Shown here: positions 35,301 to 47,595 of the stretch, one piece after another
Layout of the letters: every line of letters begins with the position of its first letter
Position numbering within the stretch: the first letter of the stretch is position 1
From: Portulaca oleracea
Lineage: Eukaryota; Streptophyta; Magnoliopsida; Caryophyllales; Portulacaceae
Length of the DNA stretch: 64,000 bases
Assembly (NCBI GenBank): GCA_029582165.1
Contig: CM055871.1
Location: forward strand, 53,536,112 to 53,600,111
Reading direction: 5' to 3'
The notes under the pieces: generated by a model
Told to the model about the DNA's origin: nothing
Seen by the model: the letters and a program-made list of their open reading frames with translations, nothing else
Database searches by the model: none
Program-made: the position numbers and the translations under genes

Positions 35301-38300
35301 GGTCTTAGACTAAATTTTTTGTTCGAATTTTGATATTGACCGAATATTCAGACATAAAATTTCTCTTTTTCTATTGTCCAAACCCCATTTCGACCCGAAT
35401 TTAGCTTCGTTCGAATTGTTCAGCCCAGTCCGACCCGAAATAAAACTGGGTCCAGTCATGAATTTCTCGTCCGAATTTTGACATTTGTCCGAATTTGTCC
35501 GAATTTGTCCTACCTGAATTTTTGCCCGCGCTAAATGAATATATACAAAATAACAACAAACCGCTGAGCAGGCATTGTGTAGTAGTACCTACCTAATTGG
35601 TCGATTATTTTGGTCAAATAAGCATCCAAACTGTGGATAACTACGGAAAGCAAAGCTTGTAGATGTGTGATGTTCACAGGAAGATTCAAACCAAAGAACT
35701 GGTCCGCCGTCTGCACAGGCAGAAAACTCGAGTTATAACAAGAAGCCACGGCAATAAACAAGCTCTTCAATTTTCAACAAGCAACATCATACAGAGCCTA
35801 ACAAAAAAATTTCAAGCAAAATCCCAGAATCCATGTAACCTAATAGCATCACATGCCAAAAAAGCGAAGGCGAGCATCCTTGCATGTGTCGCTCATTGGT
35901 AACTCACGAACTAAGGCCCGTCAGAAATCAGGGTTCGGATCAGGACAAATTGGACATCATGACGAAAAAATTGATGTACGACACCCAGTTTTTTCAGGTT
36001 TTCTCCAAGTTTGGCAAATTTGGATGAGCCTAACTTGGTTTCAGACGACAGAAATAAGGAAAATATTGTGCCTGTACCCAGAAAAGTTCGGCCAATGTCA
36101 AAATTTGGACAAAAATGTAAATTACCATACCTGGTTTTTTCTGGGTCGGAGTCAACTGGGTTTTCGAATCAGACAGGTTTTTAACAACCCTATCCCAACT
36201 AACCCCCCACCCCCCAAATTAAAACCAAAAAAAAACTGAAAAATGAAAATGATCTTCACGCAACACTTTCCGTCATACCCAAAGAAAGAAATAGAAAAGA
36301 AGAAGAGGGGGAAGCCTTAGGTTACTCTTATCACCAAATGACCAAAAAAAGCTGAAAATAATCAAGGCTGAATATTTACCTCCTCAACCATTCTGAAAAC
36401 CTCAACTACAGATACTGCTTGTTTTTGTTGAGACGGTTCCCACTCCTACATAACGCCAAAAGGAAATCAATTTGATCTGCTAATAGCGTGAGCTAATAAT
36501 AGTAAACTTGAAGCAGATTACCATCAAGATACACAAGCACGTATTACTGAAAATAATGTGAGCACACGGGTTTAATTACCCTAGAAAGAACACTAACCTC
36601 AAGGTCAAAAGCACGGCCAATCCAGTCCAGGATATAGCTATGTTGAGACATCACCCAGTCAAGGATAAGCGGCCCAGACACCTCTCCAATCTGTGAAAAC
36701 CAAATGAGCAATTAAACATCTTTCCTTCTGTAAACACGTGGTCAACGATAAAGTGAAAGAAGCAGTTCAGTATTCCATGTGATTTTGCATGCAGGTTTCC
36801 TATAACATAAAAGTTAAAAGGACCTGACAATTGGCTCATTCAGGTCGGGTTTGGGTTGGTCACGCTCTGGTCAACAAGGTTTGGATCGCTTTACTTTTAG
36901 ATTACATTACTGAACCCTAAACCCTAAACTTTGGTGAAAAACAGATCCAGATCGAGTCGATTGTGTCAAGTAGGGTTTGGATCGGATTCGGGGTGGTCAT
37001 GCTTGGGTCAACAAGGTTTGGATCGCTTTATTATTTGATTACAATACTGAACCCTAAACCCTAAACCTTGATGAAAAGCAGATCCAGATCAAGTCGATCA
37101 TGTCAAGTAGGTTCGGGTCAGGTTTGGGGTGGTCATGCTCGGGTCAACAAGGTTTGGATCACTTTATTTTAGATTACAATACTGAACCCAAAATCCCCAA
37201 AACCGTAAACCCTAAACTTTGGTGAAAGACAGATCCAGATGAAGTCCTTCATGTCAAGCAGGGTTTGGTTCGGGTTTGGGGTGGCCCATTCTGTTCGGCT
37301 CAGTTTTGCCAGGTCTACAGAAGTCAAGAATGAAATGAACCACCGAATAAATAAAGCTCTACAAGCTATACATACATGAAACATCAAGTTAGCAACTGCC
37401 AATTTGCTATCATTCTTGTCTCACCTGGAAATGGTCTAGATCAACCCGCAAAGGCTTGTCCAAGCTGCTTTCCTCAGAACCAAAGGAATAGAGCTCACAC
37501 AGTTTCTGATCAAGCAAACGGGCTGAAGATAGAACCAGCTTGGCATCCTGAGAAAGAGATGATACACCCTGAAGGAATGGTCCCTGCATACAACAAACAC
37601 AGCCTCAAATCAGGCAAAAGTTCCAACTGGAAACAAAGGTGATGCGAAACTCGTCATTTGGACAAACCAGTCTTTGCGAAAAAAGCTGAAACAATAACGT
37701 GGCAGAAATCATCCCAGCTTCAGGACACCATTCGCGAAGCATAGGACAGAATACTGTGAGCTCTGTCTCAGCAATCAATCTTAGGTCACTTGCAAGCAAT
37801 GCCAATGGATGTGTCTCCTCTATGCTAGAATCACGATCAAGGCTTTGCACCACCTGTAGAATAGAAAGGGTTGTTGTCAAACTCACGTCATGAACGCAGA
37901 AAACCCAAATCCAATACCCCACAAGTCCCACTACAAAATCGGGTGTGCAGGGGCCTGATGACCATGAGCGGATCCCGAGCATGGCTATGGGTGGCCACAG
38001 CCACCGGTAACTTTTTAAAAAAAAAATATCAATAATTCAGTATAATATGTGATAAAAACATGGGTTTTATGTGGATTGGAGGAATATAATAGTGTATTGG
38101 CCAACCCTAACTAGAAGACCTAGATACGCCACTATCTGATGTAGCAGCCTTACCCCTGAATTAGAAAGTTCAAAGAGACTAGTTCAGATTGACCCCAGAA
38201 AACTACTCTCTCCATTTTTTCTTATCTAACTTTTTAACTAACTTATCTCAATTCATATTATCTGCCACTTTACATTCCCAATGACACATTAATTACTACT

Positions 38301-41300
38301 TTTCTTCTTTTACCCTTAACATTCATTGAATTAAACACCAGAAGTCAATTTAATTAATTAAGGGTATTTAACTTACTAACTACCTCATAGTGATATTGGT
38401 TTTACCCTACCACCTCCAAAAGTCACATAAAAAACGGAGGGAGTAAATTAGCACAACTCACTTGCATGCATGCAGCTTGAACAGCGCACCTAACATACTT
38501 CTTTAACCTTCTCGACGTACTCTTGGTGGAACTGTCGGCAATGATCTGCATGAAGAATAAAAGCTACCATCACAACGGATCACTGAGATGCTGATTTGAC
38601 CGCAAATTTACGGTAAGTTCTTTAGAGGGGTAAGGTAAGGATGGTAAGTTTAGGTCAAAGTTGAAAAGTTGAGTGTTGAAATATGGAGGGAAATGGGTCA
38701 ATTTGGGTTGGGTTAAGTAAAGTGGGTAATAACTTACCAAAAGAACAGAGCTTTACTCCGGTTAGGTAATTAGTGTTTGAATTTAAACAAGAGGGGTAGG
38801 AATATCAGTTTGGAGTGTGAATGGAAAAGAGGGGGAGTGCTTCAAATATGATTGCACTAGAGGCTACACAAGTGACCAATATTAATATGAAAATACCCAC
38901 ACTCGATCATGAACCTATGTAAAGAAATATTCCAGAGAGTGAATCCGACGGACAAATATAGCATATGGCAACAAACCTCTCCTTGTTTGTTGAGATCAAG
39001 AACTGCGACCGTAATTGCAAAGGTCAATATCCTCTTGAATTTGGAAGGTTTCTGCAGAAGTATCTCTTTTGTCAGGGGATAAGAATATAAGATAGGGTTG
39101 AGCATCAATAGAAGTACAAGCAATGAGACAAAGCAGAAAACTCAATATCTACAATATCTTATAAGCAGATTGGGCTCAGAATAAAATCCTCGAACTTCCT
39201 CAAATAACAAAAAGAAAAATGTACTCTAACTTATATTGTATCTAGTTACCCCATAAAATGCAAACACCATTCACCTTGTAAGAGATCAATAAAGTAGGAT
39301 ACCGAATACTAACCTGAACAAAACATCTATGGTAATCGTTTAGCACTCTATCACACCAGCCACGCATGGAAAGCAATATTGCTGGTACCAGGCTTAATTG
39401 AAACACATTGCCTTTCCATTCAATTGTACAAATCAAGTCTTTTCCGGTCTCATAAAGAGATCCATCCTCAAGAACTTTCTGCACTTGAACAGAAGTGTAC
39501 TCCAACAGCATCTCTATATCTGTTTGGACAAACTTCACAAGAGGCAAAAGCTTCAAAGGTTAAAAACATAACATGCGTTGCCCCCCACGTGAGGGTTTGG
39601 GCATGGAAAATAAAAATGCAGAGGCCCCAATGCTCAAGACATAATCAGTCACTTTCACACAATGTCATCCAAAGGGACTGGAACAAACTTTGTAAGCCTT
39701 TGGGATTATATCCTAGAGGTCAAAGGTTCGAGTCCCATCAAGGCTACTAGAGGGGTTTTACGGTTGTCAACCCCAGGGCTCGTAAATAATAGTTGAGATG
39801 CATTCAACCTGGCTCAGAAACCCTAATTTATCAAAACAAAGGATTGGAACATAAGTTGATGATAGGGCCCTCAAAAGTTCAAGTTCATGTCATTCCGGGT
39901 TCAAACAAATCAAACATTTGACGAAAACTTGATGTTTAATACCTAGTCTGTTTGGGTCAAACAATTTGGACAAGTCTGCATTCCGGTCAAAATTGGGTTC
40001 GGACACTAGAAATATGGAAAATATTGCGTCTGAATTTTCGGTCAAATCATTCAATGTCGAAGTTCCAACAAAATACCCGGGTTTTTTTCCGGTCGGACTT
40101 AACTCGGTACTTAGGTTAAACAGTTTTTTGACAGCCCTGGTTGACACTTGACAATCCCCTCATATCTCCTTAAGCTGCTCAACTAAAACCCTACACTAAT
40201 GCTTTAAACTCTCAAGTCTATCAAGAAAATTTTCTCATTGTTTCAGGGAAATTTGATCAATGCAAACCAGTGAGATTCATACAAGACTTTTACTTCAAAG
40301 CCATTGATACATATCAAGCTTAACAAAATTCAAATCAATCCTCATATCATTAATACCTGTTTGAAGAGCACCCAGCCCCACAATGCCTCGTGAATAATCT
40401 GAGTGATGCCAAGAGTCGGCCAGGACAACTTAATGAGCTTCAGGATTTCATCAGCCTCCTATATGAGCACTTAGTATAGGACTTTAGCACTTCGATTCAT
40501 ATCTCAAACGATGATAACAAAATTGAAAGAAAACCGCGTTGAAAATGAATTACAAAAGTACCGCTAAAAGTTGCCCCTCTTCAAGTATATCAAACACTGA
40601 CGAAAGTAGCTTCTCATAAAGTCGAATCTTCAAATGCTGACAAAATTCTGATTTGCTGGACAGATTTGAAGAAAAATTTCTGATGGAAACTAGAACTTCT
40701 GATCGTTCCGTAGGAGACATTGTATCCCATTCCTATAACCCAGATAAAGCAAACTACGTTCATGATGAATAAGGACTTCTTATAGAAACTTAGGAAAGGC
40801 AGAATCATTGAAGAAAGAGAGCTTCCCCGAGAGGACATACTCTTGCATTTCTGACTTTGTCGATAGAATATTTGACAGTTGAACCTTCTGCAGCTAAGTT
40901 ACCAGGGCAACAGAATTCTTCCAGAATGTTTGCCTGTGGTGACAAAGTTACCTCAAATCAACACTCCATTTGTCTAATGTTAAAGAATTAGAAGCCCCAG
41001 TCTTCATATACATTTTCGTGAAGTTTTTTACCAATCCCATGTAGATACTTCTCAGCCATCCCAAATTTCCTAGCTTTTTATAGAACACTAAATGGCCCGT
41101 CTTTGAAGCATCACAAAAATGCCTATCAAGCTAGGCATCCTATGAATATGGACAACCTTTTGCATCAAAAATCCGATGAACATTAGAAGTAGATACTTTC
41201 AGCCATCTTACCTGTCTATTCTTCCAATTGATATATGACTTTTCATGCTGAAAACTAGATCTCGAAATGCTATTAATAAGACCCAGTATAATCTGCACAA

Positions 41301-44300
41301 CATCAGCTTGCGTTGATGATGTCCTTGAACTGCTTCGCATCAACCTTTGCCTGATGCATAAATCCATTGCTTCTGAGACCTAGTAATGTTTTCATCTATC
41401 AGAATAAATAAAAACCAGTGGCTCTCTGCATATAAGACACACCTCAGCGAAAAATATCAAGTCAAATGACATGTGGCTTCAACATTCTACTATTTAAACT
41501 CCGAATGAATGAAGTTGGTTGATTCCATGGTTCTTGACTTTTCTCCACAAGGAAAAACTACTTGTCCAAGAAAGCATAACAGTTCATTCTTTATCATATC
41601 GCAGGAAGGAGTAAAAAAATTGAGGGTTTACCATGCAGTATCATAGAATGCTGACCGAAGCAATGTTAAAGAAGCTCATATTGTCGGTCAATATTTGGCA
41701 GTTGGCACTTGACAATAAACAACCCACCTACCAATGCGTCTGACTTTATGAATTACAATGAGAAATCAAACATTTTAACATCAAAATTGACTGAATTTGA
41801 AATGCATGACAACAGAATCAACTGCCCAATTCAGCAGTACTTGAGGGCTAATCTAAAACAAATGCAACAAATTGACAAGAAATGTAAACCACATGCCGCC
41901 AAATCACACTGAAAGATGAAAGTCGTGAGTAATAACAACTTGCCTCCATTTGCGTACGTATGGTATTAAGAAGCTCCAAATTCCTGTCTTGGCGTTGAGG
42001 TTGAACTATCTCCCTATCCTTTTTTCCTTTCAACCCTGACAGAAGTCTAGAACTCTTCTCTCTTCTTCTGACTGGTTCAGATAAGACCTCAATCCTAAAG
42101 AATGATAACAACAAAACAAATGTCAATCCTACTAAAATTTGTAGTATACAACATCACTAATAGGAAGGCTCGAAGAAAAAGGGGCCCTATATGAGACCGT
42201 CTCGCCATAAATTTAGCATGAAATGGGCATTTTTGTTGTGAATTTTTTATAAATACAAGGGGGTGACTTGACTGATAATTTATTTGGGGTGACAGATAAA
42301 GTCATCCCTCAATAAATTGTTAAGTCACATCCTGAAAGTCATTCCAGTATGACTTATTACTCATAGCAAATCCTTCAAAAGGTCGCTCCCAAAGGAGTCT
42401 GTCTCATCTCACCATAACTCTTACGCAAGATGGTCTCACTCTAGAATTTGTGAAGAAAAAGAAAAGAAACGAACCCTGAGCAATTGGCTGCCATAACAAT
42501 TACAAAGCATGTATTATAAAAGTGGAGAAGAAATCTATACCCGCAAACAACAAGAGATGCAACCAGTACTTCATATGCTGTCTCCCGCAAGTCATCATCC
42601 GACAGTCCTTTAGATGTCCTAAAACTATAGATCAGTTGTCTAAAGAGGGAATAACAAGAGTTTATTGAACGAAAAAAAATATACAAATGAAATGGAAAAG
42701 GTGGTGAATCATCATATCATCACAAGTGTAAACTAAACATCAAAACTAGACCTGGCAAAACTGACCCGACATGAATGAACCACCCGAACCCAACACGACC
42801 CAAACCCGAAATGCCAAAAATAATGAACCCAAAATGGAGCTGAACCTGAACTGACCCAACTTGACCCGAATTTATCTTTCATCAAAGTTGTTCTTTTTTT
42901 AAAGGTAATCTTATCTGACATAAAATCAACCCGACCCGAAGATGACCCAACTCAAACCCGACCCAATGTGAACATTGTTCGTCCGAATTGACCCAATCCA
43001 AATGGGTCCAACCCGAACCCGACCCAAATGACCCAATTGCCCGGAGAAATCAAAACTGGTAGACTGCAACCTGCACCATTGCAAAAGGTTATAGGGCGAA
43101 GAAATGTGGTGACATTTTACCTGTTTGGAGTGGAGGCAACCCTAAACTAGGAATGGCTCTAACATCAGCGGGCTTTGAAGTGCTAACGCTTTCATCTACA
43201 ACCTCAAATGCTCTTTCATCTTTCCATGATGCGGACCTATGCTCTATATTTTTCTCAGCCCCCCTTGATGATCGAGCAGCAACATTAGTTCTCTTCCTAG
43301 CACCAACGGCAGGAGGCTGACAATTAGGAGGAGAACCGGAGAGTTTCTCGGTAACAGTAAAGTAAGAATTCCCTGATTGAGAATGGATCTGCAAGGGAGG
43401 AATATTTAGCACATATTTCATTCGCTAAAGCATCCAAAATAAGTACATGTAATGTAACATAGTACAAAACAGCACTTTAGTATTGCAATAGTTGTTCATC
43501 TTGCGTGCATTTGTATATGCCATCAAAATCTCTAAAGTTACCCAACAACCATCTATTTGTCCCGATATTTATTCATCAATCCTTTTCAATGTGGGTCTCA
43601 TGGAATCAAGTCAATCAACCTCTTTGTAGAGAGTGAGGTTTGTGAAGGTAAGGCTGCCTAAGTTTAAATCTCCCCAGGCAAACAAAAGGCAAAAGCGGAA
43701 CCTACAAGTTTGATACTTCAATAGAAGAATCAAACATGATGCAACCTTATGTAAAATAGCATCTAACATACAAACCCCACATCTACCAAGCATTCCATGC
43801 CAACCCATCTTCCAAAATCTAAAAGATAACCTAAGATCACATTCAACTTTGTGTGACTAAATCTTTAATATATCAACATCAAAAGCATGCCACACGAATT
43901 AAAAAAGTAAAACCAAGGAATCCAAGCAACTTAAACATCACTTCAAAGAAAACAGCATGCATATTGCACCAAAACACCAATCATAGGTACCAAAATATAA
44001 ATAAATCTATAAAAGAAAAGAAAAAAAAAAGAAAACAATGCCCATCTCATCAAAACAAACAATCAAACAAGTATCAATCAACCCCACTCTCCACCACCCA
44101 CAAAAATTCAAACCAAAACCAAAACCGATACTCCACAATCCCCCCCAAGCGGGTATGGAGGGGTCAGAATGTCGGATGTAGCAGTTCTTAACCTAAATTT
44201 TGCAATTTAGAGAGTCCGGTTCCAATCAATCCAAGATTTAAACCTCGTTTGCTACCTACTACTACATGGAAAAAAGAAGCATGGGAGATTCAACCAAACA

Positions 44301-44776
44301 TTTTACTTAGTTCATTACAATCTAAGTTCAAAAAATAATCTTTTCAACTACCGTAATCATGGATATAACCCACAAAAAGTCTAAAAAATAACCCAAAAAT
44401 TTTTTTAAAAAAAAACAATAACTAAAGGAGGAATCATTTACCATTATAGGGTAATCTAACTCCCGGTAGTAGCTATTCGTAGCTTCAGAAACATCCACAA
44501 CACCCCCTACAAAAACACAAAAACCACAAAGAAACCAATCAAATAAAGCTCAAACACAAAAACCCCAACAGAAATCAACAAATACCCACCAGAATTAACG
44601 CAATCAAGAACATAATCGGCACTTAGGGTATCCAAATTGATGTCGGAAAGAGAAGCTGCAGGGCCAGAAGGAGTGTTAATTTGCTTGATTAAATTGGGGG
44701 AAGTTAGGATGAATTCCAACAGCTTGTTTCGATCACGACGGTAGTGTTCAAGCATGGTTGATGGGTCTAATTTCAT
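32333..44776 (-). CDS. DUF810 / unc-13-like (Munc13-related) protein
   Basis: Plant DUF810 protein with MUN-like architecture. The relative PATROL1 acts in exocytosis; the At4g11670-type branch to which this belongs by N-terminus and gene context is not functionally defined. Twenty-five exons from the 5' end: 44776-44590, 44506-44442, 43388-43121, 42607-42541, 42094-41944, 41379-41212, 40933-40841, 40732-40562, 40458-40357, 39550-39314, 39051-38977, 38545-38462, 37853-37668, 37583-37425, 36690-36598, 36445-36380, 35710-35593, 35173-35001, 34697-34613, 34455-34309, 34210-34104, 33998-33825, 33559-33464, 33359-33173, 32496-32333. Total 1140 residues with consistent phases. Markers: LEHYRRDRNKLLEFILTS near the start, SDDDLRETAYEVLVAS (about 176-191), EWDTMSPTERSEVL, IIHEALWGWVLFKQ, GPLILDWVMSQH, and IFRASLEGYLWVLLDGGPSR toward the C-terminus; it ends KKFQDAW. 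No transmembrane segment seen. Intron 5 has a GC donor. Confidence 0.9.
32595..32890. repeat. SINE-like remnants in DUF810 gene, last intron
   Basis: Two related pieces, 32605-32695 and 32800-32890, share 'aagac(c/t)g(c)gtatatttggatctccccag...cttgc(g/a)atag...ggaccca' and end near repeated TTGTTG or 'ttatagttgt'. The layout resembles the 3' part of Au-type tRNA-SINEs. A third short piece lies near 32980-33020. Confidence 0.5.
36841..37290. repeat. 137-bp tandem repeat with telomere-like motifs (DUF810 intron 14)
   Basis: The word TCAACAAGGTTTGGATC starts at 36871, 37008 and 37144, giving a period of 136-137 bp and a little over three copies. Each unit carries ACCCTAAACCCTAAAC-like telomeric words (about 36912, 37053, 37207) and GATCCAGATC. 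It fills most of the intron between exons 14 and 15. Confidence 0.85.
38105..38215 (+). repeat. SINE-like fragment in DUF810 intron 12
   Basis: TGATGTAGCAGCCTTACCCC...AAAGTTCAAAGAGACTAGTTCAGATTGACCCC matches the complement of the piece in UGE intron 7 (20515-20625). It adjoins a Stowaway-like segment at 38205-38446 (ends 'ctctctccattttttctta' and 'aaaaaacggagggag'). Confidence 0.45.
38617..38757. mobile_element. Small MITE in DUF810 intron 11
   Basis: Inverted ends GTTCTTTAGAGGGGTAAGG and CTTACCAAAAGAACAGAG bracket about 140 bp with 'gggtcaatttgggttgggtt' interior. Similar elements are after MYB3R and in RFC2 intron 5. Boundaries approximate. Confidence 0.55.
39560..39810 (+). repeat. tRNA-SINE-like element in DUF810 intron 9
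   Basis: Contains a clear polymerase III B-box, GGTTCGAGTCC at about 39725-39735, preceded by 'gattatatcctagaggtcaaa' and followed by 'catcaaggctac'. The flanking sequence is not conserved with the genes. Probably a SINE; a whole tRNA cannot be folded from it. Confidence 0.5.
41942..41943 (-). other. GC donor of DUF810 intron 5
   Basis: Exon 5 ends GGAG at 41944 and the intron begins GCAAGT on the minus strand. The flanking positions match the strong consensus (AG|GCAAGT) that GC-AG introns need. The downstream frame (VSEAMDL) confirms the junction; no GT donor nearby keeps the frame. Confidence 0.8.
43595..44290. repeat. SINE-like pieces in DUF810 intron 2
   Basis: Around 43610-43680 there is 'gtgaaggtaaggctgcctaagtttaaatctcccc', typical of plant tRNA-SINE bodies. 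At 44145-44275 a copy of GGTATGGAGGGGTCAGAATG...CCAATCAATCCAAGATTTA...GCTACCTACTAC pairs with a second copy at 48070-48180. The intron is otherwise unremarkable. Confidence 0.45.
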
Positions 44777-44899
44777 TTAGGGATTGAAATTAGGAATTGA
44801 AATTAGAGGGTTTTGAAGGGGGAGAAGATTGAAAAGGAGGCGCGAAAGAAAGAGGAAAATGATAGTGCAGGGCAACTACTGTATGAACTATTGAACTCC

Positions 44900-45550
44900 A
44901 TGCTTTTTTTGACGATTTGCCCTTAATTTATGTTGTGGGTTGAATTTTGGCCGTTATTATTCTTTAATTCATCATCTGTTATGCTTTCTTGATCTTGACC
45001 GATGACCATCTTTTCTTTATTGGAGTAATCATGTTCCCATTAAAAAATGTAACACTTAAAAAAGAGGGAAATTAATTCTTAATTACCTTATTCTTTCTAT
45101 TTTATGAATTTTATCTACCACTTTGATTTGTGTATTTATCAAATTTCAAAAATATTGATCATTATTTTTTTTAATATATATAGTAGTTTGTTTTGCAAAA
45201 GTACTATCACTAAATTTCAAGTGATTTGTTTTGCAAAAGTACTATTACTAAATTTCAAATGAAAAATATGTCAGATTTTAAAGATATTGATCATTATTTT
45301 TTAAATATATATAGCATTTTATTTTGCAAAAGTACTATTATTGGATTTAAAATGAAAAATACTATTATCATATTATAATACTATAAATTTTTGATAAAAT
45401 TAAAATATAATGTATCCAATTATCAGTCAAAGGAGTCGGATTATTAACATTTATCAACTAACATGTAAAATAGGAATGATGGAATAATTATTAATTTTCT
45501 TTATAAGATAATTCTTAATAAATAAAATAGCTTTATTTTTTATTAATTTT
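44900..45550. other. Shared spacer of DUF810 gene and RING gene 3' end, AT-rich
   Basis: Presumed promoter region of the minus-strand DUF810 gene, followed by AT-rich Stowaway-like repeats (45150-45480) that include two near-identical 'gttttgcaaaagtactatyactaaatttcaa' lines. No gene seen. Confidence 0.4.
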
Positions 45551-45556
45551 TATTTA

Positions 45557-46193
45557 GGGTGTGTTTAGTTGGGATGAAATCATTTTCTAGAAAATGACTT
45601 TTTCCATTTTCCAGTCATCCCTTTGTAAATTATTTTTTTTTACTCCAACCTAAGGAAAATTATTTTCTCTCTCTTTCTTTCGTTCTCTATCCCTTCCTTG
45701 CTCTTTCTCCACCATATACTCTCATGCATCGATTTGAATGTTTCTCTCTCTCTCATCTTTCTTTCTCTGATACACCCATTTTAATATCTTCTCTCTCGTT
45801 TTTATCTCTTCCACCACTCTCTCTCCTGCACCCGGTTTAATATTTTTTTCTCAGCTTTCTCTCTCTCATTCTTCTCTCCTACACACGTTTTGATATCTCT
45901 CTCTCTCTTTCCACAACTCTATATTACACCCATTTTAATCTCTCTCCACCACTCTCTAATGCACCCTTTTTTAATCTCTCTCTCTCTTTCTCTCTTCACT
46001 GCTCTTTCTCACACACGCATTTTAATCTTTGTCTCCTTATTATTAAAACTTGTGAAAATCGTTTTCCAGGAAAATCATTTTCTTGTGTACCAAATACGGG
46101 AAAATATCAAATAAAAATTAATTTTCTAAAAAAATTATTTTCCAAGAAAAACCATTTTCCTAGAAAATAGTTTTCCATTGCACCAAACACAGT
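45557..46193. mobile_element. MITE carrying a CT-rich minisatellite
   Basis: Ends GGTGTGTTTAGTTGGGATGAAATCATTTTC and the complementary TTTTCCATTGCACCAAACAC define an inverted-repeat element. The centre (45665-46040) is a run of about 45-65-bp CT-rich units, each ending in a word like 'acacccattttaatatct'. Right boundary approximate. Confidence 0.6.
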
Positions 46194-46264
46194 CTCCATG
46201 CTAAAAGATTTGAAAATTGGCTATATATTTGAATTTTGACTCATGTGATAAACATGTCATCTTA

Positions 46265-46479
46265 TGGTGCGTTTGGTTGTTTTCCGGGAAAGATTTTCCC
46301 AGAAAAAACTTTACCGGGAAAGACTTTCCCTAGCCCCTCTTTGGGAAACTTTTTACTGAGTTTGTGAGGGAAATTATGGGTCTCACATCAAAACTTTCCC
46401 AGGAAAGTTTCTCAACCAAACATGGGAAAGTTTTTCAACTTGAAAAAGTTGAGAAACTTTCCCGCAACCAAACGCCCCC
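46265..46479. mobile_element. Harbinger-like MITE
   Basis: TIRs (TG)GTGCGTTTGGTTG...GGGAAAG and the complement CTTTCCCGCAACCAAACGCCCCC, with TTA duplicated at 46262-46264 and 46480-46482. 215 bp, interior of 'gggaaagttt' units. Confidence 0.8.
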
Positions 46480-46811
46480 TTAAAGTATTGAAATTAAGCA
46501 AAACATGCATATCAAGATATATTACACATTAAAATTTGAGGCACAACAATATCTAAGGATCTGTAAAGTTGGATGGTAAGTGAGTGAGGGTAAAAACTTA
46601 CCAAAAGCTACCGTAATTTATCAAAAATTATCAAAATTATCCAAACTTACCTAAACTAACCGTACCTCCCAAAAATTACATTTAACATACAAATCAAAAA
46701 TTACCGAAACTTACCGAAATTACCAAAAATAATATTTACCATACCAACCATTTACTACTGAACTTTATAGGCCATACACATTACAATACAACACCCACCG
46801 GAGTCATCAAC

Positions 46812-47212
46812 AGGATTTGGGGAGATTAACTTGTAGGCAATCTTACCACTGCATTATCTCGCCAATATCCGTTGAATCTAATAAATTAAGTAAGAAGGAA
46901 TAATTGAATTTAGGAATTTACTTTACCTAAGTCAATTTATGAACCACTAAAGGATTTTTTTTTCGAAACCCTATTGCTAAGGGTCAGTGTACGAGAAATC
47001 AAATCATACATAAATAAAAATGAACTGATCGAATTCTCGGACTCCAAAAAATGCTATGCGGTGCTCGGAAATGGTTGAAGTAGTTGAATAGGAGGATCAC
47101 TATGACTATAGCCGTTGGTAAATTTACCAAAGACGAAAAAGATTTATTTGATATTATGGAGGATTTGGGGAGATTAACTTGTAGGCAATCTTACCACTGC
47201 ATTATCTCGATC
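46812..47212. repeat. 50-bp exact direct repeat, 348 bp apart
   Basis: GGATTTGGGGAGATTAACTT (continuing to ...CATTATCTCG) occurs at 46814-46861 and again at 47162-47209 without mismatch that I can see. The word resembles SINE bodies. Sequence between the copies shows no gene. Confidence 0.75.
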
Positions 47213-47595
47213 GATATTCCTTTCTGTTGAGAGACTGATTCATTTACCATACATTAAGACGACAACCAAAAAAGAATTAGGGTCAAACCGGTTGAGAAAT
47301 AAGTCATTTTAAATAGATAGTTCCATATATAAATAATACTAGCTTATATACCTCTAAAATTGCCTAAGGATGGTTTTTTTTACTTCTCTAACTATTCATA
47401 GTTATACTTACACCACCAACAGCCAATCCCAGAGTTTCAATTCCAACAATCACCTGCATAAATATGCAGATACAATAACACATACACATGCTTCTTCTTT
47501 TTTCCCTCTCTATTTCTCACTCTTTTTCCTACATATTTCAGGTCGCTTTCTCGACATAATCAGCTGAATTCCATCCGATGCTTGTTCTCCAGACT

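Noticed and set aside
36912..37220. True interstitial telomere array
   Set aside because: Only two telomere units per repeat period; they are part of the 137-bp minisatellite, not a continuous telomeric tract.
39719..39745. Possible tRNA gene (B-box GGTTCGAGTCC)
   Set aside because: No cloverleaf can be drawn from the flanking bases; best read as a SINE-like remnant.
46814..47209. Possible CRISPR-like or regulatory direct repeat
   Set aside because: Only two copies in a plant genome and the word resembles SINE sequence.
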